From: Filobacillus milosensis
GTDB lineage: Bacteria > Bacillota > Bacilli > Bacillales > Alkalibacillaceae
Assembly (NCBI RefSeq): GCF_004402015.1
Contig: NZ_SOPW01000001.1
Span: 124,001 to 188,000 of the forward strand
Length of the DNA: 64,000 bases
Reading direction: 5' to 3'
Shown here: positions 20,802-28,395 of the stretch, piece after piece
Position numbering within the stretch: position 1 is the first letter of the stretch
How the letters are laid out: each line of letters starts with the position of its first letter
Made by a program: the position numbers and the translations under genes
The notes under the pieces: generated by a model
Databases searched by the model: none
What the model was told of the DNA's origin: nothing
The model's input: only the letters and a program-made list of their open reading frames with translations

Positions 20802-22082
20802 TTAAGCACTCTCTTTAGGTTCTTCTTCATTTTCATCAATGACAGAACCATCTTTCATCACTAACTTTGGTCGACCATTAGTTTGCTTGACGGTTTCTGC
20901 AGTAATAATACATTTCTCAATATCATCACGTGAAGGTAGTTCAAACATTACATCTAACATGATTCCTTCAATGATTGAACGTAAACCACGTGCTCCCGTT
21001 TTTCGTTCAATAGCTTTATTAGAAATTTCACGTAACGCGTCTTCTTCAAATTCTAATTCAACATCATCAATATCAAATAACTTTTCATACTGTTTAACTA
21101 AAGCATTCTTTGGTTTCGTTAGAATTTCAACTAGTGCATCTTCATCTAATTGTTCAAGACTTCCGATAACCGGTAAACGCCCGATAAATTCAGGAATTAA
21201 ACCATAACGAAGTAAATCTTCAGGAAGTACTTTAGTTAATAAGTCTTGTTCCTGTACTTCGGCATTTTTAGCTTCAGCACCAAAACCAATTACTTTTTCA
21301 CCCAAACGACGCTTAACAATGGAGTCAATTCCATCAAAAGCCCCGCCAACAATGAATAACACATTAGTTGTATCGATTTGAATGAATTCTTGATGAGGAT
21401 GCTTTCTGCCACCTTGTGGCGGAACACTTGCCTGTGTACCTTCTAAAATTTTAAGCAAGGCTTGTTGTACACCTTCGCCAGAAACATCTCGAGTAATCGA
21501 AGGGTTTTCTGATTTACGTGCCACTTTATCAATCTCATCAATGTAAATAATACCTTTTTCTGCTTTCTCAACATCATAGTCAGCTGCCTGAATTAATTTT
21601 AGCAAAATGTTTTCAACATCTTCACCTACATAACCCGCTTCTGTTAATGATGTCGCATCTGCAATTGCGAATGGAACATTAAGAATTCGAGCTAAAGTTT
21701 GAGCTAATAATGTTTTACCACTACCTGTTGGGCCCAGTAATAGAATGTTACTTTTAGCCAGTTCAACATCATCATTTTTAACATTATTAGAGTTAATACG
21801 CTTATAGTGGTTGTATACAGCTACAGATAGAGATTTTTTAGCTTTTTCCTGTCCGATTACATAATCATCTAAGATATCGCAAATCTCTCTAGGTTTAGGT
21901 ACTTCTTTAAATTCTTCTGTTTCAGTTGAGCCTAATTCTTCTTCGACAATTTCTGTACATAAGTCAATACATTCGTCACATATATAAACGCCTGGTCCAG
22001 CTACTAATTTACGAACTTGATCTTGTGTTTTACCACAAAATGAGCATTTGAGTTGCCCTTTTTCTTCGTTAAACTTAAACAT
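20802..22082 (-). CDS. clpX: ClpX, ATPase subunit of the ClpXP protease
   Basis: A 426-residue unfoldase that feeds substrates to ClpP. The N-terminal zinc domain has C13, C16, C35 and C38. The AAA+ core has Walker A GPTGSGKT (about residue 120), Walker [10 protein letters not shown], the pore loop with GYVGEDVEN, and a sensor segment [11 protein letters not shown]. The IGF loop (VIGFGAE) that docks ClpP is present. Start ATG follows GGGGTGAAAG. It has its own predicted promoter and terminator and lies between tig and lonA. Confidence 0.97.
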   Translation of the reverse strand: MFKFNEEKGQLKCSFCGKTQDQVRKLVAGPGVYICDECIDLCTEIVEEELGSTETEEFKEVPKPREICDILDDYVIGQEKAKKSLSVAVYNHYKRINSNNVKNDDVELAKSNILLLGPTGSGKTLLAQTLARILNVPFAIADATSLTEAGYVGEDVENILLKLIQAADYDVEKAEKGIIYIDEIDKVARKSENPSITRDVSGEGVQQALLKILEGTQASVPPQGGRKHPHQEFIQIDTTNVLFIVGGAFDGIDSIVKRRLGEKVIGFGAEAKNAEVQEQDLLTKVLPEDLLRYGLIPEFIGRLPVIGSLEQLDEDALVEILTKPKNALVKQYEKLFDIDDVELEFEEDALREISNKAIERKTGARGLRSIIEGIMLDVMFELPSRDDIEKCIITAETVKQTNGRPKLVMKDGSVIDENEEEPKESA

Positions 22083-22371
22083 GCTTTCACCCCATAAAAA
22101 GTCAAAATTTATAATCTGTATCTAATCAAGATGTCATATTATTGTTTGTTGAAATCTCTTCCGTAATTCTCATTATGTACTTCAAAATTAAATTAGTCAA
22201 AAGAAAAACTTATAAACATCATATGTTAATTCTTATAAAAAAGTTACTCTTAATATGTATAGATTATATTAATTATATTGTGAGAAAAACTTGCAAATTT
22301 GATCGGAACCATTCGAAGTTTCTACCTCACTTTAACCATTTAACATAGTATTAAGCAGTTATATAGTGTAA
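22083..22371. other. clpX-tig intergenic region with predicted clpX promoter
   Basis: No credible gene lies in these roughly 290 bases. On the minus strand TTGACT (22195-22200) and CATAAT (22172-22177) with a 17-base spacer form a likely sigma-A promoter about 90 bases upstream of clpX. The rest is AT-rich sequence without clear structure. Confidence 0.55.
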
Positions 22372-22400
22372 AAACAAGGCACGTCAGTAACGCGCCTTGC
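22372..22400 (-). terminator. Terminator after tig
   Basis: CAAGGC(A)CG and CGCGCCTTG form a 9-bp stem with one mismatch and a 7-base loop, close to the tig stop. A T run follows on the minus strand. Confidence 0.75.
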
Positions 22401-22411
22401 AACAATATCTA

Positions 22412-23698
22412 TTATACAGTTTTGCTTTCTTCAACTAAGAAATCAATGGCTTTCTTCATCTTAAGGTCGTCCTTAAGCATATCAGTATTACCACCTAACA
22501 TCTTAGTTAAGTTATCTACATCAGTGCTGTACATTGAAGCCATTTCTTCAAGCTCTTTCTGAACATCTTCTTCTGTAACTTCTAGATTTTCCGCTTCAGA
22601 AATTGCTTCAAGTGTTAAGTTAGTACGAACGCGTTTTTCAGCGTCATCCTTCATTTGCTCTTTTAAAGCATCCTGATCTTGACCAGTAAACTGAGCATAA
22701 ATATCTAATGACATACCTTGCATTTGTAGGCGTTGTTCGAATTCCTGCATCATGCGGTCTAATTCTGTATCAACCATCGCTTGTGGAAGATTAACTTCAG
22801 AATTATCTGCTGCTTGATTTACAAGTGATTCACGCTTTTCAACGTCGGCATCATTTTTCTTTTCTTCTTCTAAACGTTCACGTGTTTTTTGCTTTAATTC
22901 ATCTAAGCTTTCAACATTTTCATCAACGTCTTTAGCAAATTCATCATCTAATTCAGGTAGTTCTTTTGTTTTGATGTCATGAATTTTAACTTTGAAAGTA
23001 GCTTCTTGACCAGCTAGCTCCTCTGCTTGGTAATCTTCAGGGAATGTTACTTTAACTTCAACGTCTTCTCCTGCTTTCTTACCAACTAGTTGTTCTTCAA
23101 ATCCTGGAATGAATGAACCTGAACCAATTTCTAGAGAATGGTTTTCTGCAGCTCCACCTTCAAAAGCTTCTCCATTTAAGAAACCTTCAAAATCGATTAC
23201 AACAGTGTCACCATTTTCAACTTCGCCTTCTTCTTTAACAACAAGTTCAGCGTGTTTTTCTTGAAGTGATTTTAATTCTGCTTCAACATCTTCGTCAGTA
23301 ACTGTTGTATCTTTTTCTTCTACTTCTAAACCTTTATATTCACCTAATTGAACTTCAGGCTTAACTGTAACATTTGCAGTGAAAATAACAGGCTTACCTT
23401 TTTCTAACTGCTCGATGTCTACATCTGGACGATCTACAGGAGTTATACCTGCTTCTTCTACAGCTTTCATATAAGCATCTGGTAATGCAATATCAATCGC
23501 ATCCTGGTATAGTGATTCTACACCGAAGCGCTTTTCAAAGATAGAACGAGGCACTTTACCTTTACGGAACCCAGGTACCTGTACATCCTTTACTACTTTT
23601 TTGAAAGCCTGGTCTAACGCTTTATCAAATTCTTCTGTATCAACTTCAAACGTTAAGACACCTTCATTGCCTTCTTTCTTTTCCCATTTTGCTGACAT
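22412..23698 (-). CDS. tig: Trigger factor, ribosome-associated chaperone
   Basis: A 428-residue chaperone and peptidyl-prolyl isomerase that meets nascent chains at the ribosome exit. The ribosome-binding loop [17 protein letters not shown] lies near residue 45. The FKBP domain (about 155-245) contains [14 protein letters not shown] and [16 protein letters not shown]. The C-terminal chaperone arms fill the remainder. The protein is strikingly acidic at the C terminus (QKELEEMAS). Order with the TPR gene and clpX matches B. subtilis. Confidence 0.97.
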   Translation of the reverse strand: MSAKWEKKEGNEGVLTFEVDTEEFDKALDQAFKKVVKDVQVPGFRKGKVPRSIFEKRFGVESLYQDAIDIALPDAYMKAVEEAGITPVDRPDVDIEQLEKGKPVIFTANVTVKPEVQLGEYKGLEVEEKDTTVTDEDVEAELKSLQEKHAELVVKEEGEVENGDTVVIDFEGFLNGEAFEGGAAENHSLEIGSGSFIPGFEEQLVGKKAGEDVEVKVTFPEDYQAEELAGQEATFKVKIHDIKTKELPELDDEFAKDVDENVESLDELKQKTRERLEEEKKNDADVEKRESLVNQAADNSEVNLPQAMVDTELDRMMQEFEQRLQMQGMSLDIYAQFTGQDQDALKEQMKDDAEKRVRTNLTLEAISEAENLEVTEEDVQKELEEMASMYSTDVDNLTKMLGGNTDMLKDDLKMKKAIDFLVEESKTV

Positions 23699-23838
23699 AT
23701 AAATCTTCCCTCCAAAAAACTCTTTTTATTCCAATATTAATAGATAGCGAACACAGTTCATCACTGTTCATGCATAAAGCAACCACTATATTATAACATA
23801 GAAATGACGCCATTCAATAATGTAATACTAGGAAATTG

Positions 23839-24825
23839 TCAATCATCAATTTGAGAAAAATAGATCTTCTCTAAATGTTCAATTTCCTTCATCCACTTCA
23901 TAATCTCATCTGATATGTATGTTTGTTCATCCGCACTTTCTAATTGTATGTAACTTTTTGCTAATGAGTGTACAGCCTCAGCAACATCCTCTTTTAGTTC
24001 CAGATTCGGGGTAAATGGAAACTTGATGTACAAGTATCGATAAAGTATTTGTTTTGTAAATTGATAAAGAGTAGGATCTGATTGCTCTACATCCTCAAGA
24101 ACCTTTAATACCTCAACAGAAAATTCAGTATCCAATACATCAGGTAACTCCGTTGGTTTAAACCAAGCCATATCTCCAAATTTCTCGATTTCAATAGGCT
24201 CGCTAATTTGATCATCCATGCACCATTGTAAAATTCCAGTCTTTATAACAGGATTTAATTGAGCATCACTTAAATATGGAACCAACTGACTCAAATAAGG
24301 ACCAATAGGGTGGTTCCTATGAAAGGACAACAACTTCCATTGTTCTTGGAAATTACCGTTTTCTAAAGAATCCATAAAATGGTTCATATGGTTTTCAGAT
24401 TCTTGTTCAGTGGCCTGATCTTGAAATTGAATACTCATATCGTAAAGTTGTTTAAATGGTTCTTTATAATCCCTTGGGATAGAGGAAGTTTCATTAATCT
24501 CGTTCAACAAGTCAACCACTTCTGTGTATTGGCTTGTTTGAAATAAAATCGTCAAATAAATATGTAAGTATTTGTAGTAATTGTCATCATCTTCACGCAT
24601 TAGTTTGCGACAAAGACTAATCGCTTCATCATAACGACTAAGTTCAATCATACAAATAACTTTTGCTGTAAGTATGTCATTTGAAGCTTCTTTAAATGAT
24701 TCTAATTTCTCAATATGTAATAATGCTTCATCGTAATTCTTATGTTTGACGGCTTCGAAGCTTTTTTCCTCTAACTCTTTTCTCCATCCCGGGAACATAA
24801 CCACATCATGTTGCTCATAATCCAT
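23839..24825 (-). CDS. TPR-repeat protein, YsoA-like
   Basis: A 328-residue soluble helical protein with tetratricopeptide-like repeats in the first 130 residues (KHKNYDEALLHIEKLESF, SRYDEAISLCRKLMRE, TSQYTEVVDLLNEI). The rest lacks a recognised catalytic motif. It lies directly upstream of tig, the place of ysoA in B. subtilis, whose function is unknown. Orthology is inferred from position and length. Confidence 0.75.
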   Translation of the reverse strand: MDYEQHDVVMFPGWRKELEEKSFEAVKHKNYDEALLHIEKLESFKEASNDILTAKVICMIELSRYDEAISLCRKLMREDDDNYYKYLHIYLTILFQTSQYTEVVDLLNEINETSSIPRDYKEPFKQLYDMSIQFQDQATEQESENHMNHFMDSLENGNFQEQWKLLSFHRNHPIGPYLSQLVPYLSDAQLNPVIKTGILQWCMDDQISEPIEIEKFGDMAWFKPTELPDVLDTEFSVEVLKVLEDVEQSDPTLYQFTKQILYRYLYIKFPFTPNLELKEDVAEAVHSLAKSYIQLESADEQTYISDEIMKWMKEIEHLEKIYFSQIDD

Positions 24826-25107
24826 AATAAAACCTTCCCGTCTGTTTAAAAATTGTTCCGTTAACTTAATTTACCCATTTATAACTAATTAAAAACATTA
24901 ATATGTAATTTGTTTTACTCTCTCCCTTGGTATAAATTACTTGCCTTATGTATCCTTATCATACATCATAAATTATTTAATTTACACACTCAATTAATAA
25001 AAAATCATAGTCAAAAAGTATGAGGAATCAATAAAATCATTGATATATACAGCCTTTTGCTTTAAAATTATAATTTTGAAAAGAAATTTATAAGGAGGGA
25101 AGCAGCT

Positions 25108-25353
25108 ATGGGACTTGTTGTTGTTGAGATTTGTGATGGAAATTTAATCGCTCGGGTCAATTTAGAAGAAATCCTTGAAGAGGAATATCCAGAGGTAGCA
25201 GTCATCGAAAATAGCTGCCTTTCCTTCTGTGGACTCTGCGCAGTTAGGCCGTATGCTCTTGTTAATGGCAAGCGTATATTTGGTCAGACACCTGAAGAAG
25301 CTGTAGAAAAAATTAAAAAAGCTATTGAAGATGAATTAGCTTTATTTTTCTAA
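25108..25353 (+). CDS. DUF1450 (YuzB-like) small protein
   Basis: An 81-residue protein with a central CxxC pair in SCLSFCGLCAVRPYALVNG, flanked by an acidic helix and a C-terminal EEAVEKIKKAIEDE helix. This is the layout of the DUF1450/YuzB family, a thioredoxin-like small fold of unknown role with conserved cysteines. ATG start with an ideal AAGGAGGG site 9 bases upstream. The next gene follows at 15 bases on the same strand. Role unknown; metal or iron-sulfur handling is a guess. Confidence 0.8.
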   Translation: MGLVVVEICDGNLIARVNLEEILEEEYPEVAVIENSCLSFCGLCAVRPYALVNGKRIFGQTPEEAVEKIKKAIEDELALFF

Positions 25354-25368
25354 TCGGAGGATCGATCC

Positions 25369-25845
25369 GTGAATCTAATAAATATCTTAAAATACAGTTT
25401 GCAATTACCTAAAAAAGACGCACTCTTTAAATTAAATCGAATAAATATGCGCGATACATTTGTCTATATCATTATCTTATTTTTACTTTTATTTTTGCCT
25501 GATGCAGTTCAGTTTGTATTAGATGTTAAAAGTGCTCGAGGCAGTATTCCAGATGTTGTGATTATTCAAGTTGTATTTTTGTATCCGGCTTTGACTATTT
25601 TTATTACAACATTAGCCATTACATTACTGGCAGGTTTTGCTTATTTAATTAAGGAACTCTTAAAAAGGAAATTGGCATATCACCAATTATGGAAAATGTC
25701 TTCTTACGCTCTAACGCTTCCGATTTTCTTTTATTTAGCATCTAAAATATTGAATTTTGATTCTTTATATATTTTTTTGGGGCTATTCATTGTATTTATA
25801 TTTATCATGACTAGCATGATACAAGTATATCCCCAGAAAAAATAA
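25369..25845 (+). CDS. DUF1189-like polytopic membrane protein
   Basis: A 158-residue integral membrane protein with a cytoplasmic amphipathic N-terminal segment (LKYSLQLPKKDALFKL) and about four or five helices. The motif LKRKLAYHQLWKMSSYALTLP resembles the conserved YxQLWRLxxYAxTxP of the DUF1189 family. GTG start at 25369 with CGGAGG 7 bases upstream. It is probably co-transcribed with the DUF1450 gene and ended by the terminator at 25844-25873. Function unknown. Confidence 0.7.
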   Translation: MNLINILKYSLQLPKKDALFKLNRINMRDTFVYIIILFLLLFLPDAVQFVLDVKSARGSIPDVVIIQVVFLYPALTIFITTLAITLLAGFAYLIKELLKRKLAYHQLWKMSSYALTLPIFFYLASKILNFDSLYIFLGLFIVFIFIMTSMIQVYPQKK

Positions 25846-25873
25846 GCCCGGTCTATAATAGACTGGGCTTTTA
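25844..25873 (+). terminator. Terminator after the DUF1189-like gene
   Basis: AGCCCGGTCT pairs with AGACTGGGCT around a 5-base loop with one G-T pair, followed by TTTT. It starts at the stop codon and lies just before tRNA-Arg on the other strand. Confidence 0.85.
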
Positions 25874-25878
25874 CATAC

Positions 25879-25951
25879 GTCCCAGGAGAGATTCGAACTC
25901 CCGACCTACGGCTTAGGAGGCCGTTGCTCTATCCACCTGAGCTACTGGGAC
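25879..25951 (-). tRNA. tRNA-Arg (CCU anticodon)
   Basis: Minus-strand cloverleaf of 73 bases. Acceptor arms GTCCCAG and CTGGGAC pair, the D arm is GCTCAGGTGGATAGAGC, the anticodon loop is CTCCTAA with CCT, and the T arm is GGGAGTTCGAACTCTCC. CCA is not encoded. It reads AGG codons. It lies downstream of the fructosamine kinase gene on the same strand. Confidence 0.96.
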
Positions 25952-26000
25952 ATCCACGATTTTATTTAACCAATTTTATACTCATTCTGCAAGGTGATTT

Positions 26001-26864
26001 TCACCCAACATAATAATCTAAAACTCGATCAACCGAACCACCATAAGATTCACCAAATATATTTAAATGAACTAAAAGGTAGAATAATTGGTATAGCTCC
26101 TTCACATCTTCATAATAGTGCTCTAATGGAGAAACTTCTTGATATGCTTCATAAAATGTTGATGGAAATCCCCCAAACAATTCTGTAAATGCAACATCAA
26201 AATGACGGTCTCCAAATAAAAACGATGGATCAATAACATATGGGTAACCTTTTTGTCCCGCTAACCAATTACCTCCCCATAAATCACCATGGAGGTAAGA
26301 TGGTTTGATGTTATTAGGAATAAATTCATCGACACGATTCATAAGTTTGTTCAAGTTCTTTAGTCGTTTTCCTTGAATCCTTCCTTTTTCAATTCCTAAC
26401 TCTAATTGACTTTTTAATCTATAATCACAGTAATAATTTTTCCAGCTATTAAATAGCTTGTTTTTTTGAGGTAGTGTACCTATAAAGGTTTGTGAACTAT
26501 ACCCATGGCCTTCTCCCAAGTTTTCATGTAATTTGGCAATCTGTTGACCTAATAATGCCCCTGTTTGTGAATTAGATTCACCGTCAATCCACTCAAGTAA
26601 AAGATAAGCTTCTTCTTGATGGTCTGAGTAAGCATGAATTTCAGGGACGCGTATAGTCTTTGTTTTTCTAATAAGCTCTAACCCTTGCTTTTCTATTTCA
26701 AAGAAATTTTGTGGTGGATTTGGGTGATACTTTAAAAAGTATTGATTTTCTTCGCTCTTTACAAAATAGCTTTGATTGATCGAGCCACCACTTACAGAAT
26801 GGAAGTCTCTTATTTCTGAATAATCTCGAGCATTGCTTAACGCTTTTGAGATAAGTTCTTTCAT
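26001..26864 (-). CDS. Fructosamine/ketosamine-3-kinase family protein
   Basis: A 287-residue aminoglycoside-phosphotransferase-fold kinase of the fructosamine-3-kinase family. The family phosphorylates ketosamines on glycated proteins or small molecules so they fall apart. The catalytic loop is YLHGDLWGGNWL, the metal-binding aspartate is in YVIDPSFLFGDRHFD, and the N-terminal GGSINQSYFV forms the nucleotide loop. Full length, ATG start. Its neighbour is tRNA-Arg downstream; the riboswitch cassette diverges upstream. The substrate in this organism is unknown. Confidence 0.9.
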   Translation of the reverse strand: MKELISKALSNARDYSEIRDFHSVSGGSINQSYFVKSEENQYFLKYHPNPPQNFFEIEKQGLELIRKTKTIRVPEIHAYSDHQEEAYLLLEWIDGESNSQTGALLGQQIAKLHENLGEGHGYSSQTFIGTLPQKNKLFNSWKNYYCDYRLKSQLELGIEKGRIQGKRLKNLNKLMNRVDEFIPNNIKPSYLHGDLWGGNWLAGQKGYPYVIDPSFLFGDRHFDVAFTELFGGFPSTFYEAYQEVSPLEHYYEDVKELYQLFYLLVHLNIFGESYGGSVDRVLDYYVG

Positions 26865-26923
26865 AATTAAATCATCCTTCTGTTCAGAATTAATTATGAA
26901 TAATTATAACAAAGTTAAAGCAC

Positions 26924-26952
26924 TTCACATTAATTGAATTCTATAGTACAAT
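26924..26952 (+). promoter_or_regulatory. Predicted sigma-A promoter of the cyclic-di-GMP riboswitch cassette
   Basis: TTCACA (26924-26929) and TACAAT (26947-26952) with exactly 17 bases between them. The start site would fall near 26960, about 12 bases before the aptamer. Confidence 0.7.
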
Positions 26953-26971
26953 AGGCGTAATCAAATAGGTC

Positions 26972-27071
26972 GGTTCATCTCCGATAACGGCAAACTTACT
27001 GAAAAGTAAGGACGCAAAGCTACGGGTCTAAGGTATAAACTATGATCGCCGGGCCGCCGAAGTAGATGAGA
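26972..27071 (+). promoter_or_regulatory. Cyclic-di-GMP class I riboswitch (GEMM-I aptamer)
   Basis: The conserved core is present: GGCAAAC, then a hairpin TTACTGAAAAGTAA with the GAAA-type tetraloop, then GGACGCAAAGC, then a second arm ending in ATCGCCGGGCCGCC. P1 closes through TCATCT (26975-26980) and AGATGA (27064-27069). These features define the GEMM-I family, which binds cyclic-di-GMP. A terminator with an overlapping antiterminator follows, and then the CheY-like gene. Confidence 0.94.
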
Positions 27072-27088
27072 CAAGTGGGTTAGTCTCA
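27067..27088 (+). promoter_or_regulatory. Predicted antiterminator competing with P1 and the terminator
   Basis: TGAGAC (27067-27072) overlaps the 3' strand of aptamer P1 and can pair with GTCTCA (27083-27088), which is also the 5' arm of the terminator. The same TGAGAC recurs in the terminator 3' arm (27099-27104). The pairings exclude each other, predicting termination when ligand holds P1. Confidence 0.65.
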
Positions 27089-27115
27089 AAAAATTCGGTG
27101 AGACTGACCTTTTTT
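27078..27115 (+). terminator. Riboswitch-controlled intrinsic terminator
   Basis: Eleven-base-pair stem: 27078-27088 with 27099-27109, one G-T pair, a 10-base loop, then six T. It lies between aptamer and coding region, so it is conditional rather than a gene end. Confidence 0.9.
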
Positions 27116-27167
27116 GTTTATATAAATAAATTTTTGGGAATCTATACAACAAAGAAGGTTGATAGTT

Positions 27168-27542
27168 ATGAGAAAAGTACTTATCGCTGATGATTCACGT
27201 TTTATGAGATGCTGGTTAAAAAACCTAGTCGAACAAAACGGATATCTTGTAGTGGCTGAAGCATCAAACGGTCAGGAAGCCGTAGAAAGCTATGTTAACT
27301 ATCAACCCGACATTGTGTTGTTAGATATCACCATGGAGAAGAAAGATGGTTTACTCGCGTTAAAAGAGATAATAAGTTCGGATCCATACGCGAATGTCAT
27401 CATGTGTTCTTCAATGGGAGCTCAGAGCATAATTATTGAAGCTCTGAACTACGGCGCTCGAGATTTTATTGTAAAACCTTACTTTCACAAACTCATTGAT
27501 ATCCTTAATAAGGTGGAATTCAAACAAGTAAGGGCAAATTAA
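27168..27542 (+). CDS. CheY-like single-domain response regulator under a cyclic-di-GMP riboswitch
   Basis: A 124-residue receiver domain with no output domain. The acidic pair D8/D9, phospho-acceptor D53 (PDIVLLDITM), S81 and K103 (FIVKPY) are all intact. The sequence is closer to CheY (IMCSSMGAQ, GARDFIVKPY) than to Spo0F. After DITM the usual Pro-Glu/Asn segment reads EKKDG. The start is ATG 27168, 9 bases after AAGAAGG; a TTG three codons upstream is less likely. No chemotaxis genes are nearby. The next gene, 20 bases on, is Sda-like. Its partner kinase is unknown; it could modulate motility or compete in a phosphorelay. Confidence 0.92.
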   Translation: MRKVLIADDSRFMRCWLKNLVEQNGYLVVAEASNGQEAVESYVNYQPDIVLLDITMEKKDGLLALKEIISSDPYANVIMCSSMGAQSIIIEALNYGARDFIVKPYFHKLIDILNKVEFKQVRAN

Positions 27543-27562
27543 TTGAAGAGGAGCTGATTCAA

Positions 27563-27709
27563 GTGCACCGTTTAAGCAATGACCAATTAATTGATACTTA
27601 CGTCAAAGCTCTTGATTTGAATCTAGACCAGCCATTTATCGTACTATTAGAATCTGAAGTTCGACTAAGAGGTATTGATCCAAACACAATTAAATTAATG
27701 ATCGGATAG
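27563..27709 (+). CDS. sda: Sda-like sporulation histidine kinase inhibitor (48 aa)
   Basis: A 48-codon gene with GTG start, 9 bases after GAGGAG. The product begins MHRLSNDQLIDTYVKALDLN and keeps the Sda pattern LSxxxLIxxYxKAxxxNLxxxFIxLxExExxxR over its helical hairpin. In B. subtilis Sda binds the dimerisation domain of KinA and KinB and blocks the phosphorelay to Spo0A when DNA replication is disturbed. It follows the CheY-like gene by 20 bases, precedes a strong terminator, and so lies on the riboswitch-controlled transcript. This linkage is inferred from layout. The gene is shorter than usual gene-finder limits. Confidence 0.88.
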   Translation: MHRLSNDQLIDTYVKALDLNLDQPFIVLLESEVRLRGIDPNTIKLMIG

Positions 27710-27723
27710 AAATTGAACATATA

Positions 27724-27768
27724 AAAAGCCTCATTCCTTAAAACTGAAGGAATGAGGCATATTTTTAT
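27724..27768 (+). terminator. Terminator ending the riboswitch cassette
   Basis: Perfect 12-bp stem GCCTCATTCCTT with its complement, 7-base loop, and an A-rich left and T-rich right flank. It closes the CheY-Sda transcript. Confidence 0.9.
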
Positions 27769-27838
27769 TTAATTAGTTTTTCAAATAAAAAGTTCAACTC
27801 CTTATGGTTAAAGGAATTGAAAATATTAATAAAATGGC

Positions 27839-27911
27839 GTCCCAGGCAGGATTCGAACCTGCGACCCACAGCTTAGAAGGCTGTTGCTCTATCCTGCTGA
27901 GCTACTGGGAC
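27839..27911 (-). tRNA. tRNA-Arg (UCU anticodon)
   Basis: Minus-strand cloverleaf of 73 bases. Acceptor GTCCCAG/CTGGGAC, D arm GCTCAGCAGGATAGAGC, anticodon loop CTTCTAA with TCT, T arm GCAGGTTCGAATCCTGC. CCA is not encoded. It reads AGA/AGG. With tRNA-Gly it forms a two-gene minus-strand cluster. Confidence 0.96.
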
Positions 27912-27941
27912 ATTATATAAAAATGATAAAAAGACATAAAA

Positions 27942-28015
27942 TGGAGCGGGTGATGGGAATCGAACCCACGACATCAGCTTGGAAGGCTGAGGTTTTACCA
28001 CTAAACTACACCCGC
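27942..28015 (-). tRNA. tRNA-Gly (UCC anticodon)
   Basis: Minus-strand cloverleaf of 74 bases including encoded CCA. Acceptor GCGGGTG/CACCCGC with discriminator T, anticodon loop CTTCCAA with TCC, T arm GTGGGTTCGATTCCCAT. It reads GGA/GGG. Its upstream flank and first 11 bases are duplicated 148 bases further upstream. Confidence 0.96.
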
Positions 28016-28244
28016 ATGTTAAATTACTTATATTTTTGAATGATAACACGCTTCTTATGTTGTTTCCACTATGCCCCTGCATCTTCTAGCAGGTTCAGTG
28101 ATGTTAATGCTCGGGGCAACTCGCAGCTTTTTCGGTAGAAGTTCTGCTCGTCACTACACCCGCATGTTAATTATTTTATAGATTTTTATGATAACACGCT
28201 TCTTATGTTGTGAACAGTTTAAACCGATAAATTCTATATTAACA
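28016..28244 (-). pseudogene. Duplicated tRNA-Gly upstream region with scrambled tRNA-like body
   Basis: Two blocks recur with an identical 148-base offset: ACTACACCCGCATGTTAA (28005-28022 and 28153-28170) and a 24-base stretch beginning ATGATAACACGCTTC (28040-28063 and 28188-28211). The first includes the tRNA-Gly 5' end. The body of the second copy, 28064-28152, only loosely resembles tRNA-Gly and folds differently: GCCCC/GGGGC enclosing CCTGC/GCAGG. No gene is seen in the rest of the region up to rdgB. Confidence 0.55.
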
Positions 28245-28361
28245 TATTTTCATTCGCAATTCTAATCTGATATGTATGATGTTCTCACTTCTGTTGCGGA
28301 CAAGAATTATTATATAAAAGTAACCCCGTACATGTCAACACATGTTTAGCAATTTATTTAG

Positions 28362-28391
28362 AGAGCTGGGGAAAATTTCGCCAGCTCCCTA
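28362..28391 (-). terminator. Terminator after rdgB
   Basis: GAGCTGG and CCAGCTC arms with an AT-rich loop directly after the rdgB stop, with further flanking pairs. Confidence 0.75.
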
Positions 28392-28395
28392 AAAA

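Noticed and set aside
22142-22348. 68-codon plus-strand frame between clpX and tig
   Set aside because: AT-rich, Lys/Ile-heavy sequence with no ribosome site, overlapping the predicted clpX promoter.
26961-27152. 63-codon minus-strand frame
   Set aside because: It is the complement of the cyclic-di-GMP aptamer and terminator, which explain the sequence fully.
28064-28152. A fourth functional tRNA gene
   Set aside because: Only the 5' end matches tRNA-Gly; anticodon and T arms cannot be formed, so no working tRNA is present.
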